The notes under the pieces were generated by a model, which was given only the letters and a program-made list of their open reading frames with translations, was not told where the DNA came from and did no database searches. Positions 16,560-25,417 of a DNA stretch of 64,000 nt are shown here, piece by piece (the first letter of the stretch is position 1; every line of letters begins with the position of its first letter). The translations under genes were made by a program, and so were the position numbers. The stretch comes from Pseudomonas sp. Lineage in GTDB: Bacteria > Pseudomonadota > Gammaproteobacteria > Pseudomonadales > Pseudomonadaceae. Location of the stretch: positions 79,126 through 143,125 of the forward strand of contig NZ_JASLAW010000095.1 in NCBI RefSeq assembly GCF_030147005.1. Direction: 5' to 3'.

Positions 16560-17524
16560 CCGTGATCAGCGCCAAACCGGTTTCGGCCCGCGTGCTGGAC
16601 GCCGCGATTGCCTGGCAACTGTCCCTCGATTCCGGCGACGGCAGCGCGGTGGAGCAGGAAGAATTCGCCAAGTGGCTGGCCAGCGATGAAGAACACGCCC
16701 GCGCCTGGCGCCAGCTGGGCATGCTCGACCAACGTTTCAGCGCAGCGTCCGGCCCCGCGCGGGCTGCGTTGTTGCAGTCCCGCCAAAGCGTTCGCCAGCG
16801 CCTGCGCAAACTGGGCCGTGGCCTGGCGAGTATCGTGCTGGTGTGCGGGCTGGCGTTGTTTGCCGGTGAGCGGTATGTGCCCATCCACTATTGGCTGGCC
16901 GATCAACGCACCGCCACCGGCGAGCAGCGCACGATCAAGCTGGCTGACGGCACCCGGATCAATCTCAACACCCATAGCGCCATCGACGTGCGTTTCGACG
17001 ATAAACGCCGTTTGATCGTGTTGCAGGAAGGCGAAATCCTCGTCGAAACCGGCCACAACGATGCGCGCCCGTTCTATGTACAAACCCGCGACGGCAGCCT
17101 GCGGGCGCTGGGCACGCGGTTTATCGTCAGGCGCGAAGACGAGGCGACGCGTCTGAGCGTGCTGCAATCGGCCGTGGCCGCCCAGCCCCAGGCGCTGCAT
17201 CAGGAGCAGGTGTTCAAACAAGGCCAGCAAGTGCTGATGCGCAGCGACGGCCTCGGCCCCCTGCTTGCCGTGCCCCCGGCCACCGACGCCTGGACCCGCG
17301 GCATGCTGGTGGTCGACAACGCCCGCCTGGGCGATGTGGTGGCTGAACTCGGGCGTTACCGCACCGGCCATTTGGGTGTGGATGACAACGTAGCCGACTT
17401 GCGCATCACCGGCAGCTTCCCACTGCACGACATCACCCTGGCGCTCAATGCGTTGTTGCCGACCCTGCCGGTGCGGATCGAGCAGCACACGCCGTGGTGG
17501 GTGACGGTCAAGGGTAAACCTTAG
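16556..17524 (+). CDS. FecR-like transmembrane anti-sigma/sigma regulator
   Basis: A 322-aa protein with a cytoplasmic N-terminal DUF4880/FecR region (AIAWQLSLDSG...EFAKWLASDEEHARAWRQL), one membrane segment at about 87-105 and a periplasmic FecR domain (RTIKLADGTRINLNTHSAIDV). It relays the receptor signal to the sigma factor. GTG at 16556 overlaps the sigma stop by 4 bp and is preferred over the upstream in-frame ATG at 16526. The C-terminal STN-like segment (LGDVVAELGRYRTGHLGVDD) contacts the receptor's signalling domain in characterised systems. Confidence 0.88.
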   Translation: MTVISAKPVSARVLDAAIAWQLSLDSGDGSAVEQEEFAKWLASDEEHARAWRQLGMLDQRFSAASGPARAALLQSRQSVRQRLRKLGRGLASIVLVCGLALFAGERYVPIHYWLADQRTATGEQRTIKLADGTRINLNTHSAIDVRFDDKRRLIVLQEGEILVETGHNDARPFYVQTRDGSLRALGTRFIVRREDEATRLSVLQSAVAAQPQALHQEQVFKQGQQVLMRSDGLGPLLAVPPATDAWTRGMLVVDNARLGDVVAELGRYRTGHLGVDDNVADLRITGSFPLHDITLALNALLPTLPVRIEQHTPWWVTVKGKP

Positions 17525-17548
17525 GTTTTGAAGTGCCTGAGCTATTGC

Positions 17549-17624
17549 TTTCGCAGGCCAGCCGGCTCCCCCATTTTGATCTGTGAGCACATTGAATTGT
17601 GGGAAAGGGCTTGCCTGCGATGAG
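17549..17624. repeat. REP pair between the fecR-like and receptor genes
   Basis: CGCAGGCCAGCCGGCTCCCCCA and TGTGGGAAAGGGCTTGCCTGCG are degenerate REP halves in opposite orientation, inside the sigma-regulator-receptor operon. They may lower read-through or shape mRNA ends between the regulatory and receptor genes. Confidence 0.75.
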
Positions 17625-17730
17625 GCCCCGCGGGACGCCCGAGAAAAAATATTTTCACCCCGCCCTATCACTTTTCGATTCTCGTCCGGCACCTAGGCAA
17701 TTGAGAAATATTTCCATTCAGGAGCCGCCC

Positions 17731-20160
17731 ATGTCCCGCACGCTAGACACTTTGTTGCGCCCCAGCCTGTTAGCCGTGGCGATCGCCCTGGGCGCTCCGC
17801 TGGTCAGCACCGCGCTGATCGCCGCCGAACAGGCCACCAACGTGCGCGCCTACAACCTGCCGGCAGCACCGCTGGCCTCCACCTTGAACCAGATCGCCAG
17901 CCAGGCCGGCCTCGCGCTCACGCTCAACCCGTCACTCGCCTCGGGCAAAACCTCGGCACCGGTCAAGGGCCAGTTCGATGCGCAGGGCGCATTGCGTGAA
18001 GCGTTGCGGGGGACGGGGTTGCAGCTGGAGCAGAGCAGCGCCGGGACGTTCACCCTGGTGGCAACGCCGGACGGTGTGGTGGCGTTGCCGGAAACCAGCA
18101 TTATCGGGCAGGGCAATTATGAGAGTGCCTGGGGGCCGGTGGAGGGCTACCTGGCCAAGCGCACCGCCGCCGGCAGCAAGACCGACACCGCGCTGGTCGA
18201 GGCGCCACGTTCGATCTCGGTGGCCACCCGCGAGCAAATGCAGGATCGCAACGTGCAGAACCTCGACGACGCGGTCAAATACATGCCCGGCATCGTGTCC
18301 GCCAGCTACGGCAGCGACACCCGCTATGACTGGATGCGTGTACGCGGTTTCGAGCCCACCCAGTTCCTCGATGGGTTGCCGCTGCCCCGTGGCGTATACG
18401 CCAACCCGAAAGCCGAAACCTGGAACCTTGACCGCCTCGCCCTGCTGCGCGGCCCGGCCTCCTCGGTCTACGGCCAGACCCCGCCGGGCGGCCTGCTGGA
18501 CATGGTCAGCCGCCGTCCCAGCGCGGAATCGAGCCACGCTATCCAGGTGCAATACGGCAGTGACAACCACCGCCAGATCAATTTCGAAAGCACTGGCAAG
18601 ATCGATGATGAGGGCCAGTTTCTTTACAGCGTTGGCGGCGTAGTACGCGATGCCGGTACCCAGGTCGATCACATCGACAACAAGCGCTACAACATCGCGC
18701 CGAGCCTGACTTGGAATATCGATACCGACACCAAGCTGACGTTGCTATCGCAGTTCACCCGTGACGATACCGGTGCCACCAGCCAGTTCCTGCCGATCCA
18801 GGGCACCAAAATCAAATCGCCATTGGGTGACATTTCCCACCATAAAAACCTGGGCGATCCTGACTACGAATTCTATGACCGAACTTACTACGCTCTAGGC
18901 TATGCCTTCGAACACCGTTTCAACGACACCTGGCAGTTCAAGCAGAACCTGCGCTACACCAAGTCGGAACTGGCTTTCCAGCAATTGACAGTGGGCTCAT
19001 TCGCCTTCTCGCCAGCGGACGCGGCCGGCAATATCAGCCGCTCGTCGACCAACGTGAACGAGGACATCGGCCAGTTCGCGGTGGATAACAATTTCCAGGC
19101 GGATTTCGCCACGGGCGATATCCGCCACACGTTGCTGCTTGGCCTGGATCACCAGCGCACCGATACCTCATACCTGTCGATTTTTGGTCCCGCCGGAACG
19201 ATCAACATCTTCAATCCGATCAATACCCAGCCGGTCGTGCGGCCAGCGCGCTCCACGGCGTTCTATGACTACGACCAGAAAACCATCCAGACCGGCCTCT
19301 ACGTGCAGGACCAGATGGCGCTGGACAACTGGCGCCTGACCCTGGGCGGCCGCGAAGACTGGGTGCACCAGGGCACCACGTACTTCAACAAGAACGATGC
19401 GACCAACACCGATCGCAGCAAGAACTTCAGTGGCAACGCGGCGCTGAGTTACGTGTTCGACTCGGGCTTCGTACCGTATATCTCCTACGCCGAATCGTTC
19501 CAACCGGCGAGCAACGCCAGCGTCTCCCCCACCGAGTCGTATAAACCCACCGAGGGCAAGCAGTGGGAGCTGGGGATCAAGTACCAACCACCGGGCTCGA
19601 ACACGCTGCTGAGTGCGGCGGTGTATGACCTCACCCAGAAAAACGTGCTAGTCACCAGCTTCCAGTCCGGCGGCGTGTCACTCACCGACCAGACCGGCGA
19701 AGTAAAGGTCAAGGGCCTGGAGCTGGAAGCCATCTCTGACGTCACCGAAAACCTCAAGGTGATCGCGGCGTATACCCTGGCCAAATCCGAAGTGCAAAAA
19801 GGCGATTTCAAAGGCAACCGCCTGCAGCTGATGCCCAACCAGCAAGCCTCGCTGTGGACCGACTACACCTGGCACACCGGCGCGCTCGACGGTTTCGGCA
19901 TCGGCTTTGGCGCCCGCTACACCGGCAACACCTATGGCGACCAGGCCAACACCTGGTCCGGCAAAGCCAACGCCTATACCGTGTTCGACGGCGCCGTGCA
20001 CTATGACCTCGGCCGCCTGGACAACAGCCTTAAAGGCGCGTCGGTGAAAGTGAACGCGACCAACCTGTTCAACAAGGACTACATTTCCACCTGTGACGGT
20101 TCCTATTGCTACTTCGGCGACCAACGCAGCGTCGTCGCCAGCGCCACGTACCAGTGGTAA
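17731..20160 (+). CDS. TonB-dependent siderophore receptor with signalling domain
   Basis: Outer-membrane receptor of 809 aa. Signal peptide at about 1-35, then a secretin/TonB N-terminal (STN) domain (YNLPAAPLASTLNQIASQAG, about 45-100), a plug domain (about 155-260) and a 22-strand barrel ending in ATYQW with the usual C-terminal aromatic. Motifs such as GFEPTQFLDGLP and GPASSVYGQTPPGGLLDMVSRRP put it with FpvA/FoxA/FhuE-type ferric-siderophore receptors. The ATG at 17731 has CAGGAG 6 bp upstream; the reading frame also runs open upstream but without a signal peptide. The siderophore cannot be named from sequence. Confidence 0.92.
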   Translation: MSRTLDTLLRPSLLAVAIALGAPLVSTALIAAEQATNVRAYNLPAAPLASTLNQIASQAGLALTLNPSLASGKTSAPVKGQFDAQGALREALRGTGLQLEQSSAGTFTLVATPDGVVALPETSIIGQGNYESAWGPVEGYLAKRTAAGSKTDTALVEAPRSISVATREQMQDRNVQNLDDAVKYMPGIVSASYGSDTRYDWMRVRGFEPTQFLDGLPLPRGVYANPKAETWNLDRLALLRGPASSVYGQTPPGGLLDMVSRRPSAESSHAIQVQYGSDNHRQINFESTGKIDDEGQFLYSVGGVVRDAGTQVDHIDNKRYNIAPSLTWNIDTDTKLTLLSQFTRDDTGATSQFLPIQGTKIKSPLGDISHHKNLGDPDYEFYDRTYYALGYAFEHRFNDTWQFKQNLRYTKSELAFQQLTVGSFAFSPADAAGNISRSSTNVNEDIGQFAVDNNFQADFATGDIRHTLLLGLDHQRTDTSYLSIFGPAGTINIFNPINTQPVVRPARSTAFYDYDQKTIQTGLYVQDQMALDNWRLTLGGREDWVHQGTTYFNKNDATNTDRSKNFSGNAALSYVFDSGFVPYISYAESFQPASNASVSPTESYKPTEGKQWELGIKYQPPGSNTLLSAAVYDLTQKNVLVTSFQSGGVSLTDQTGEVKVKGLELEAISDVTENLKVIAAYTLAKSEVQKGDFKGNRLQLMPNQQASLWTDYTWHTGALDGFGIGFGARYTGNTYGDQANTWSGKANAYTVFDGAVHYDLGRLDNSLKGASVKVNATNLFNKDYISTCDGSYCYFGDQRSVVASATYQW

Positions 20161-20223
20161 TCGGCTGAGTTAACAACCAGGCCGTCCCACAGGGGCGGCT
20201 TTGGTGTGTCTGAAGGCTAGAAC

Positions 20224-21327
20224 ATGAAAAGCAAAACCATCCGCCGCTGGTCCTTCATCCACACCTGGACCAGCCTGATCTGCACCGTATTCCTGCTCCT
20301 GCTCGCCCTTACCGGCCTGCCGCTGGTGTTTCACCACGAGATCGACCACCTGCTGGGCAACGAACCCGAGCTCAAGCAAATGCCGGCCGACACGCCGCAG
20401 CTCAATCTCGAGCAACTGGTGGCCAAGGCCCAGGCCCATCGCCCCGGCGAGGCCATGCAGTACCTGGCCTGGGACGAGGACGACAAGAACGGTGTGGTCG
20501 CGATCATGGCCGCCACGGCCGGCACCGAGCCGAATGCGTCCCACACCTTCATGCTCGATGCCCGTACCGGCGAAGCGGTGCAGATGCCGTCAGCCAATGG
20601 CGGGCTCACCCTGTTCCTGCTGCGCCTGCATGTGGACATGTTCGCCGGGCTGCCGGGCAAGCTGTTGCTCGCGTTCATGGGCCTGCTGTTTGTGCTGGCA
20701 ATTATCTCGGGCACGGTGCTGTACCTGCCGTTCATGCGCCGCTTGAAGTTCGCCACCGTGCGCCAGGACAAATCCACTCGCCTGCGCTGGCTCGACCTGC
20801 ACAACCTGATCGGCGTGGTCACCCTGACCTGGGCACTGGTGGTGGGCGTGACCGGCGTGATCAGCGCCTGCGCCGACCTGATCATCGCCGCCTGGCGCCA
20901 GGACAGCCTCGGCGCCATGATCGAACCTTATAAAAACGCACCGCCGCTGACCCAGCGCGCACCCGCCAGCGAATTGCTGAGCATCGCCGCCCGCGCCGCG
21001 CCCGGCATGCAACCGGACTTTATCGCCTTCCCCGGCACGCGCTTCTCCAGCGAGCATCACTACGCCGTGTTCATGAAGGGCACTACCCACCTCACCTCCC
21101 ACCTGCTCACCCCCGTATTGATCGACGCCAGCACCCTGGCCGTGACCGCCGTCGCCGAACGGCCCTGGTACATGGACGCCATGGGCATGTCCCAGCCGCT
21201 GCACTTCGGCGACTACGGCGGCATGCCGATGAAAATCCTCTGGGCGCTGCTGGATGTGCTGACCATCATTGTGTTGATCAGCGGGATTTATCTATGGATT
21301 GTGCGGCGCAAGGCGGGCAAGCCATGA
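20224..21327 (+). CDS. PepSY-associated membrane protein
   Basis: A 367-aa inner-membrane protein with about four membrane segments (near 12-35, 140-165, 190-215 and 340-362) and PepSY regions between them. Such proteins follow siderophore receptors in Pseudomonas and are thought to act in periplasmic iron reduction or release (PiuB/FoxB/FegB type). Several His residues near the membrane (FHHEIDHL, RLHVDMF, LDLHNLIG) could bind haem or metal. It follows the receptor by 63 bp and overlaps the next small gene by 4 bp. Confidence 0.85.
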   Translation: MKSKTIRRWSFIHTWTSLICTVFLLLLALTGLPLVFHHEIDHLLGNEPELKQMPADTPQLNLEQLVAKAQAHRPGEAMQYLAWDEDDKNGVVAIMAATAGTEPNASHTFMLDARTGEAVQMPSANGGLTLFLLRLHVDMFAGLPGKLLLAFMGLLFVLAIISGTVLYLPFMRRLKFATVRQDKSTRLRWLDLHNLIGVVTLTWALVVGVTGVISACADLIIAAWRQDSLGAMIEPYKNAPPLTQRAPASELLSIAARAAPGMQPDFIAFPGTRFSSEHHYAVFMKGTTHLTSHLLTPVLIDASTLAVTAVAERPWYMDAMGMSQPLHFGDYGGMPMKILWALLDVLTIIVLISGIYLWIVRRKAGKP

Positions 21328-21500
21328 AGCCCAGGCAGTCGAGTTTCTGGAAGGTGTTCGGCATTCCACTGGGGATTGCCCTGCTCAGCGCCGCCGGGTT
21401 ATTTGCCGCGCTGCTGGGGGATGGGTGGTGGGATTCGTTGAGTTGGATGGGGTTGGGAATACCGGCACTTATCGCAGGTTTCGCATTATTGCGACGCTAG
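21324..21500 (+). CDS. Small membrane protein, 58 aa
   Basis: A 58-aa protein with a short basic start (MKPRQSSFWK) followed by two hydrophobic helices (about 11-30 and 38-55) and a basic end. Its ATG overlaps the PepSY gene stop by 4 bp, so it is co-translated and probably works with that inner-membrane protein. Similar short hypothetical proteins close siderophore-receptor operons in other pseudomonads. No function is known. Confidence 0.7.
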   Translation: MKPRQSSFWKVFGIPLGIALLSAAGLFAALLGDGWWDSLSWMGLGIPALIAGFALLRR

Positions 21501-21556
21501 TGGTTGCAGGGCAGGCTACCGAATCACGGTAGGCCTGCGATCAGCAAATGAACCTA

Positions 21557-22765
21557 TCAGGGGCGCTTCCAAGGATTGGGGACATACTTAACGCCCAAGC
21601 CCTCGAACTGGTCCTTGCCCCAGGCCGCGCTGAAGGAAATATGCTTACCCGATCTCGTTTTCGCAGAGCTGTCCAGCAAATGTCGATGTACCGCATCGGC
21701 AGGGATGGATTCATCTCCCAGCACATTCAACAATTTATCGAAGGGAATGGAGTTGGCGTCGGCCTCTCCAGCAGGTAGCCCCTGATTGACACGAACGTGA
21801 ACATGCAACCCAGCTGTCGCGTCACCATAAATAGGAAAGTGCAGATACATTTGCACCTTGTCCTTTCCAGGCTCAAACCCGTAAACATCCTGCAAATTCT
21901 TGAGGCTCATCTCTCGAAACTCTTTGAACATGGGCAGGTGTTCCTTGCGCACATCCAGCGGCGTCACGATAAAAGGCGAGCCCGTGCGTTTGTTGTACTC
22001 AGCAACCGTGTCGCGCTGATCAACGCCTTTTGCAGGCAGCTCCTGCGGGCCAAACAGTTTTCGGAACGACTCCCGCCCTTCAAACGTCTGAGGGGGCACC
22101 CAATAGCCCACCAGGGCAAAGCCGGAAGTGTCACGTGTCTCCTGTGTCACCTTGCCTGGTTCAGCAAATGCCTCTGCATGGCCTTTGATGTACTTCACAT
22201 TGGGCATCAGCATCATCGAACCGACTGAGCTGAAACGGGTGGCAGGGAACTGCTCGGGATGTTTTAGAAACGCCTGATATTTCGAGTCATTTTCATTGGT
22301 GAAAAAGCCATGAATGAATTCCGGCAGGATTTTTTTATCTTGATAGCGCGCGATTCGCTCATGCATGCTCGCCGGTTCTACCAGGCCCACCTGCGCCGTG
22401 TCGTACTTGGAGGCGGAGTGGGTTGACACTTTCGCGGCGCTCGAATTAAGCGAACGATCAACAGGTGGGCGATCAGTGAAGTCTGATGTCTTCTTAAGCG
22501 CAGTCGGACTCAACCCGGCACTCGAAATCCGCTGCTTCTTGAGGAGTGCTTGCCACCGCCCGCCATCATTGAGCGAAGCCAAGTCGTACTGGTCGTGAGA
22601 TTTGGGGTAGCTACGCGGATCGGTCTGAAGCGCAACCTGCGCGTTTTCAGTGGGCGTCTTGACATGCTCCGCCTCCCAACTGCCTTTAGCACGCGTCGTA
22701 AGAACGAGCACCGGAGGTATCAAAGTGGGAGGCAGCGCTGGAAGAGTGCTCTGAATCGTCAACAT
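21557..22765 (-). CDS. Unrecognised 402-aa protein with a DcpS-like HIT domain
   Basis: The first ~120 residues are Pro/Ser/Thr-rich and probably disordered. The C-terminal part (about 265-330) reads like the C-terminal domain of scavenger decapping enzymes: PFIVTPLDVRKEHLPMF, then QMYLHFPIYG and GLHVHVRVN at 319-327. The HIT triad is G-L-H-V-H: the middle histidine (321, nucleophile position) and last histidine (323) are kept, but the first is glycine. No signal peptide or membrane segment. AGGAG lies 8 bp before the ATG. GC content and codon use are clearly lower than in the neighbours, suggesting transfer. It could be a secreted effector or a cap/dinucleotide hydrolase; neither is shown. 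Confidence 0.6.
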   Translation of the reverse strand: MLTIQSTLPALPPTLIPPVLVLTTRAKGSWEAEHVKTPTENAQVALQTDPRSYPKSHDQYDLASLNDGGRWQALLKKQRISSAGLSPTALKKTSDFTDRPPVDRSLNSSAAKVSTHSASKYDTAQVGLVEPASMHERIARYQDKKILPEFIHGFFTNENDSKYQAFLKHPEQFPATRFSSVGSMMLMPNVKYIKGHAEAFAEPGKVTQETRDTSGFALVGYWVPPQTFEGRESFRKLFGPQELPAKGVDQRDTVAEYNKRTGSPFIVTPLDVRKEHLPMFKEFREMSLKNLQDVYGFEPGKDKVQMYLHFPIYGDATAGLHVHVRVNQGLPAGEADANSIPFDKLLNVLGDESIPADAVHRHLLDSSAKTRSGKHISFSAAWGKDQFEGLGVKYVPNPWKRP

Positions 22766-22896
22766 AGTAAAAACTCCTGATGAATACTATGAGTTGCCGC
22801 CTCACTCTAACGAAGTCATCCCTACGGGGGCCTTGGGCCAAATCCTGAGAAGGCCAAGAAAAAGCCTTTAACCACCAAACTACTTCGAGAATGTGC

Positions 22897-23526
22897 ATGT
22901 CCCTAGCCAGCCTGACGTTATTCCACAATCCCGCTTCGCCGTTCGTGCGCAAAGTGCGCGTGCTGCTGATCGAAACCGACCAGCAAGACCGCGTCGCCCT
23001 GCACGCCTGTATGCCCACCCCCGTCAACCCGGACGCACATGTGTTGCAAGGCAACCCGGTGGGCAAGATCCCCGCCCTGCGCCTGGCCGACGGCACAGTG
23101 CTGCATGACAGCCGCGTGATCCTCGACTACTTCGACCACCAGCACGTCGGCAACCCGCTGATCCCCCGCGACGGCTCGGCCCGCTGGCGCCGCCTGACCC
23201 TGGCCTCGATGGCCGACGGGATCATGGATGCCGCCGTGCTGGTGCGCTACGAAACCGCGATGCGCCCGGTGGAGAAGCACTGGGACCAGTGGCTGGACGA
23301 GCAGCGCAACAAGATGCGTCGCGCCCTCGCGGAGCTGGAACAAGACGCCATCGCCGAACTGGCCAGCCACTTCGACATCGCCGCCATCAGCGTAGCCTGT
23401 GCCCTGGGTTATCTGGACTTCCGTCACCCGGACCTGCAATGGCGCGCCGATAACCCCAAGCTTGCCGCCTGGTACGCCGAGGTCAGCCAGCGGCCGTCGA
23501 TGCAGCAGACCCAGCCCCCCATCTAA
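22897..23526 (+). CDS. Glutathione S-transferase family protein
   Basis: A 209-aa protein with an N-terminal thioredoxin-like GST domain (LTLFHNPASPFVRKVRVLL, then GNPVGKIPALRLADGTVLHDSRVILDYFD) and an all-helical C-terminal domain. It probably conjugates glutathione to small electrophiles. ATG 22897 is preferred to the in-frame ATG at 22891, because GAGA abuts the latter but is 6 bp from 22897. The last codons (QTQPPI) lie within the first copy of the downstream tandem repeat, so the C-terminus may have been shaped by that repeat. Confidence 0.88.
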   Translation: MSLASLTLFHNPASPFVRKVRVLLIETDQQDRVALHACMPTPVNPDAHVLQGNPVGKIPALRLADGTVLHDSRVILDYFDHQHVGNPLIPRDGSARWRRLTLASMADGIMDAAVLVRYETAMRPVEKHWDQWLDEQRNKMRRALAELEQDAIAELASHFDIAAISVACALGYLDFRHPDLQWRADNPKLAAWYAEVSQRPSMQQTQPPI

Positions 23527-23885
23527 AACCCACCGCCAGCTCCCGTGCAACCGGACCTACCGTGGCGAGGGAGCTTGCTCCCGCTGCCTGCGCAGCAGAC
23601 CCCGGCCCCCGTCCAAACCCACCGCCAGCTCCCGTGAAACCGGACCTACTGTGGCGAGGGAGCTTGCTCCCGCTGCCTGCGCAGCAACCCCAGCCCCCCC
23701 GTCTAAAACCCACCGCCAGCTCCCGTGAAACCGGACCTACCGTGGCGAGGGAGCTTGCTCCCGCTGCCTACGCAGCAACCCCAGCCCCCCGTCTAAAACC
23801 CACCGCCAGCTCCCGTGAAACCGGACCTACTGTGGCGAGGGAGCTTGCTCCCGCTGTCTGCGCAGCAGACCCCGGCTTTTTGGGA
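23505..23885. repeat. Tandem array of four ~90-bp units containing REP
   Basis: The landmark CCCACCGCCAGCTCCCGTG begins at 23529, 23618, 23709 and 23799 (steps of 89, 91 and 90 bp). Each unit also has GTGGCGAGGGAGCTTGCTCCC and a GCAGCA...CCCC stretch that matches the last bases of the upstream GST gene. The array and a degenerate tail fill most of the 484-bp gap to creD; no gene is seen in it. Confidence 0.92.
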
Positions 23886-24010
23886 GCGCTTCGCCCCCCC
23901 AGCGCAAGCAAGCTTGCTTGCCACTGCACGCTCGCGCCTGCAAGCGGCGACGGTATGATTGAGCATATCGACCATCCTGGCCCGCATTTGCCGATCTTCG
24001 CGCAGCCCGA

Positions 24011-25366
24011 TCATTGCCCCTCCTCCACGACCGCCTTGCGCTTGCCCACCCCATACCAATCCAGTTTGCGCGTCAGCACCATCACCGTGCCCAGCAGGCC
24101 GAACAGCAGCAACGAGCCCATCAGCAACGCGTAATCCTCGGCACTCAACAGCCCGTACAGCAAGCCATACAACGCCGCCAACCCCACCGAAAAACCCAGG
24201 CCGTGGGCCACGCTGCGCAGCACATGGCACACGTAAAACCCGATCAACAACACGCAGGCACTGGCCGATATCAGGTACGCCAGGGCAAAGCCCAGGTGTT
24301 CGGACAACGACAACAACAGCAGGTAGAAGAACGCCAGCGCAACGCCCACCAACGCGTACTGAATCGGGTGCACCGCCAGGCTCTTGAGCACCTCGAACAG
24401 GAAGAAACCGGCGAAGGTCAGGGCGATGAACAGCAGCGCGTATTTGATCGCGCGGTCGCTCTTGAGGTACTGGTCCACCGGGTCAATGAAGTTCACACCG
24501 AAGCTGCGGTCGGTGAAGTCTTCACAGCCTTGGCGGTCCAGACAGGTTTGCAGGGCTTGTTCGAGGTTGGTGGAGAAAAACGAGGTCTGCCACTGGGCGG
24601 TAAAGCCTTTGTCGGTCACCTGCCGTTGCGCCGGCAGGAAGTTGCCGATAAAACTCGGGTGCGGCCAGTTCGAAGCGAGCGAGACCTGGCTGGTCTTGCC
24701 CACCGGCACCACTTGCAGTTGTTCGGTGCCCTGCAGGCGCAGGTCGAAGGCGAAATCCACGGCGACGGGTTTCCGGCTGTCCTGCTCCGGCAGCAGCACA
24801 TGCACGCCCTCGCCCAGCCAATCCACCTGAGAGCCCGGCGAGAACGCCAGGCGCTGATCGCCCAGCTCCAGCTTCAGCGCATTTTCGATGCCCCGGATAT
24901 CACTGATGCCCACCGCCAGAAACGCCGGTTCGAACCGGTAATCGGCGAAGTTTTCCGTGATGCCCAATTGCGCAGGCAACTCGAAACGCCCACTGATGCG
25001 GTTGTCGGCATGGAACAACCGCGCCTGGTAAATGCCCCGTGCACGCAGCTCGGTCTGCACCTGGCCGTCGAGTTCGAAACGCTCCGGCAGGAAATACAAA
25101 CGCCCGCGTTCCTCACGGGTTTCTTCGTAGCGCTTGTTGAGTTTTTCGTTGAGCTTCCACTCGCGCACCGTCTTGCGATACGGCACCACCATCACCGGCC
25201 CGGTGAGGCGTTGCGCGAAGCTTGAGCTGCGGGCGATGTCCATCAATACGCCGTCGCGCATGTTCTGGCGGTCGCTGATGATGCCGTTGATCATCAGCAA
25301 TGGAATCAGCAACAGCAGGATCAGTAGCGCAATCGCGCCAAGTTTGAAAAGCAGGCTGCGGTTCAT
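24011..25366 (-). CDS. creD: Inner membrane protein CreD
   Basis: A 451-aa protein. One N-terminal membrane helix (about 7-27) is followed by a large periplasmic domain (RTGPVMVVPY-type segment LTGPVMVVPYRKT, about 54-66) and five or six helices after about residue 310. CreD is induced by CreBC and linked to beta-lactam response and envelope integrity in Pseudomonas and Stenotrophomonas. It lies 51 bp after creC in the same orientation. The usual TTCAC-N6-TTCAC cre tag was not found in that short gap. Confidence 0.93.
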   Translation of the reverse strand: MNRSLLFKLGAIALLILLLLIPLLMINGIISDRQNMRDGVLMDIARSSSFAQRLTGPVMVVPYRKTVREWKLNEKLNKRYEETREERGRLYFLPERFELDGQVQTELRARGIYQARLFHADNRISGRFELPAQLGITENFADYRFEPAFLAVGISDIRGIENALKLELGDQRLAFSPGSQVDWLGEGVHVLLPEQDSRKPVAVDFAFDLRLQGTEQLQVVPVGKTSQVSLASNWPHPSFIGNFLPAQRQVTDKGFTAQWQTSFFSTNLEQALQTCLDRQGCEDFTDRSFGVNFIDPVDQYLKSDRAIKYALLFIALTFAGFFLFEVLKSLAVHPIQYALVGVALAFFYLLLLSLSEHLGFALAYLISASACVLLIGFYVCHVLRSVAHGLGFSVGLAALYGLLYGLLSAEDYALLMGSLLLFGLLGTVMVLTRKLDWYGVGKRKAVVEEGQ

Positions 25367-25417
25367 GGGGCTCTCCCTGTTTTGATAAGGGGAGTCTGGG
25401 CAGCCTGTGTGGGCGAT

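Noticed and set aside
23505..23885. Possible CRISPR array
   Set aside because: The ~90-bp units are contiguous tandem copies with no unique spacers, contain a REP core, and no cas genes are nearby.
23562..24134. 190-codon open frame over the tandem REP array
   Set aside because: The translation is a repeat of the REP sequence (ARELAPAA) and overlaps creD; it is not a real gene.
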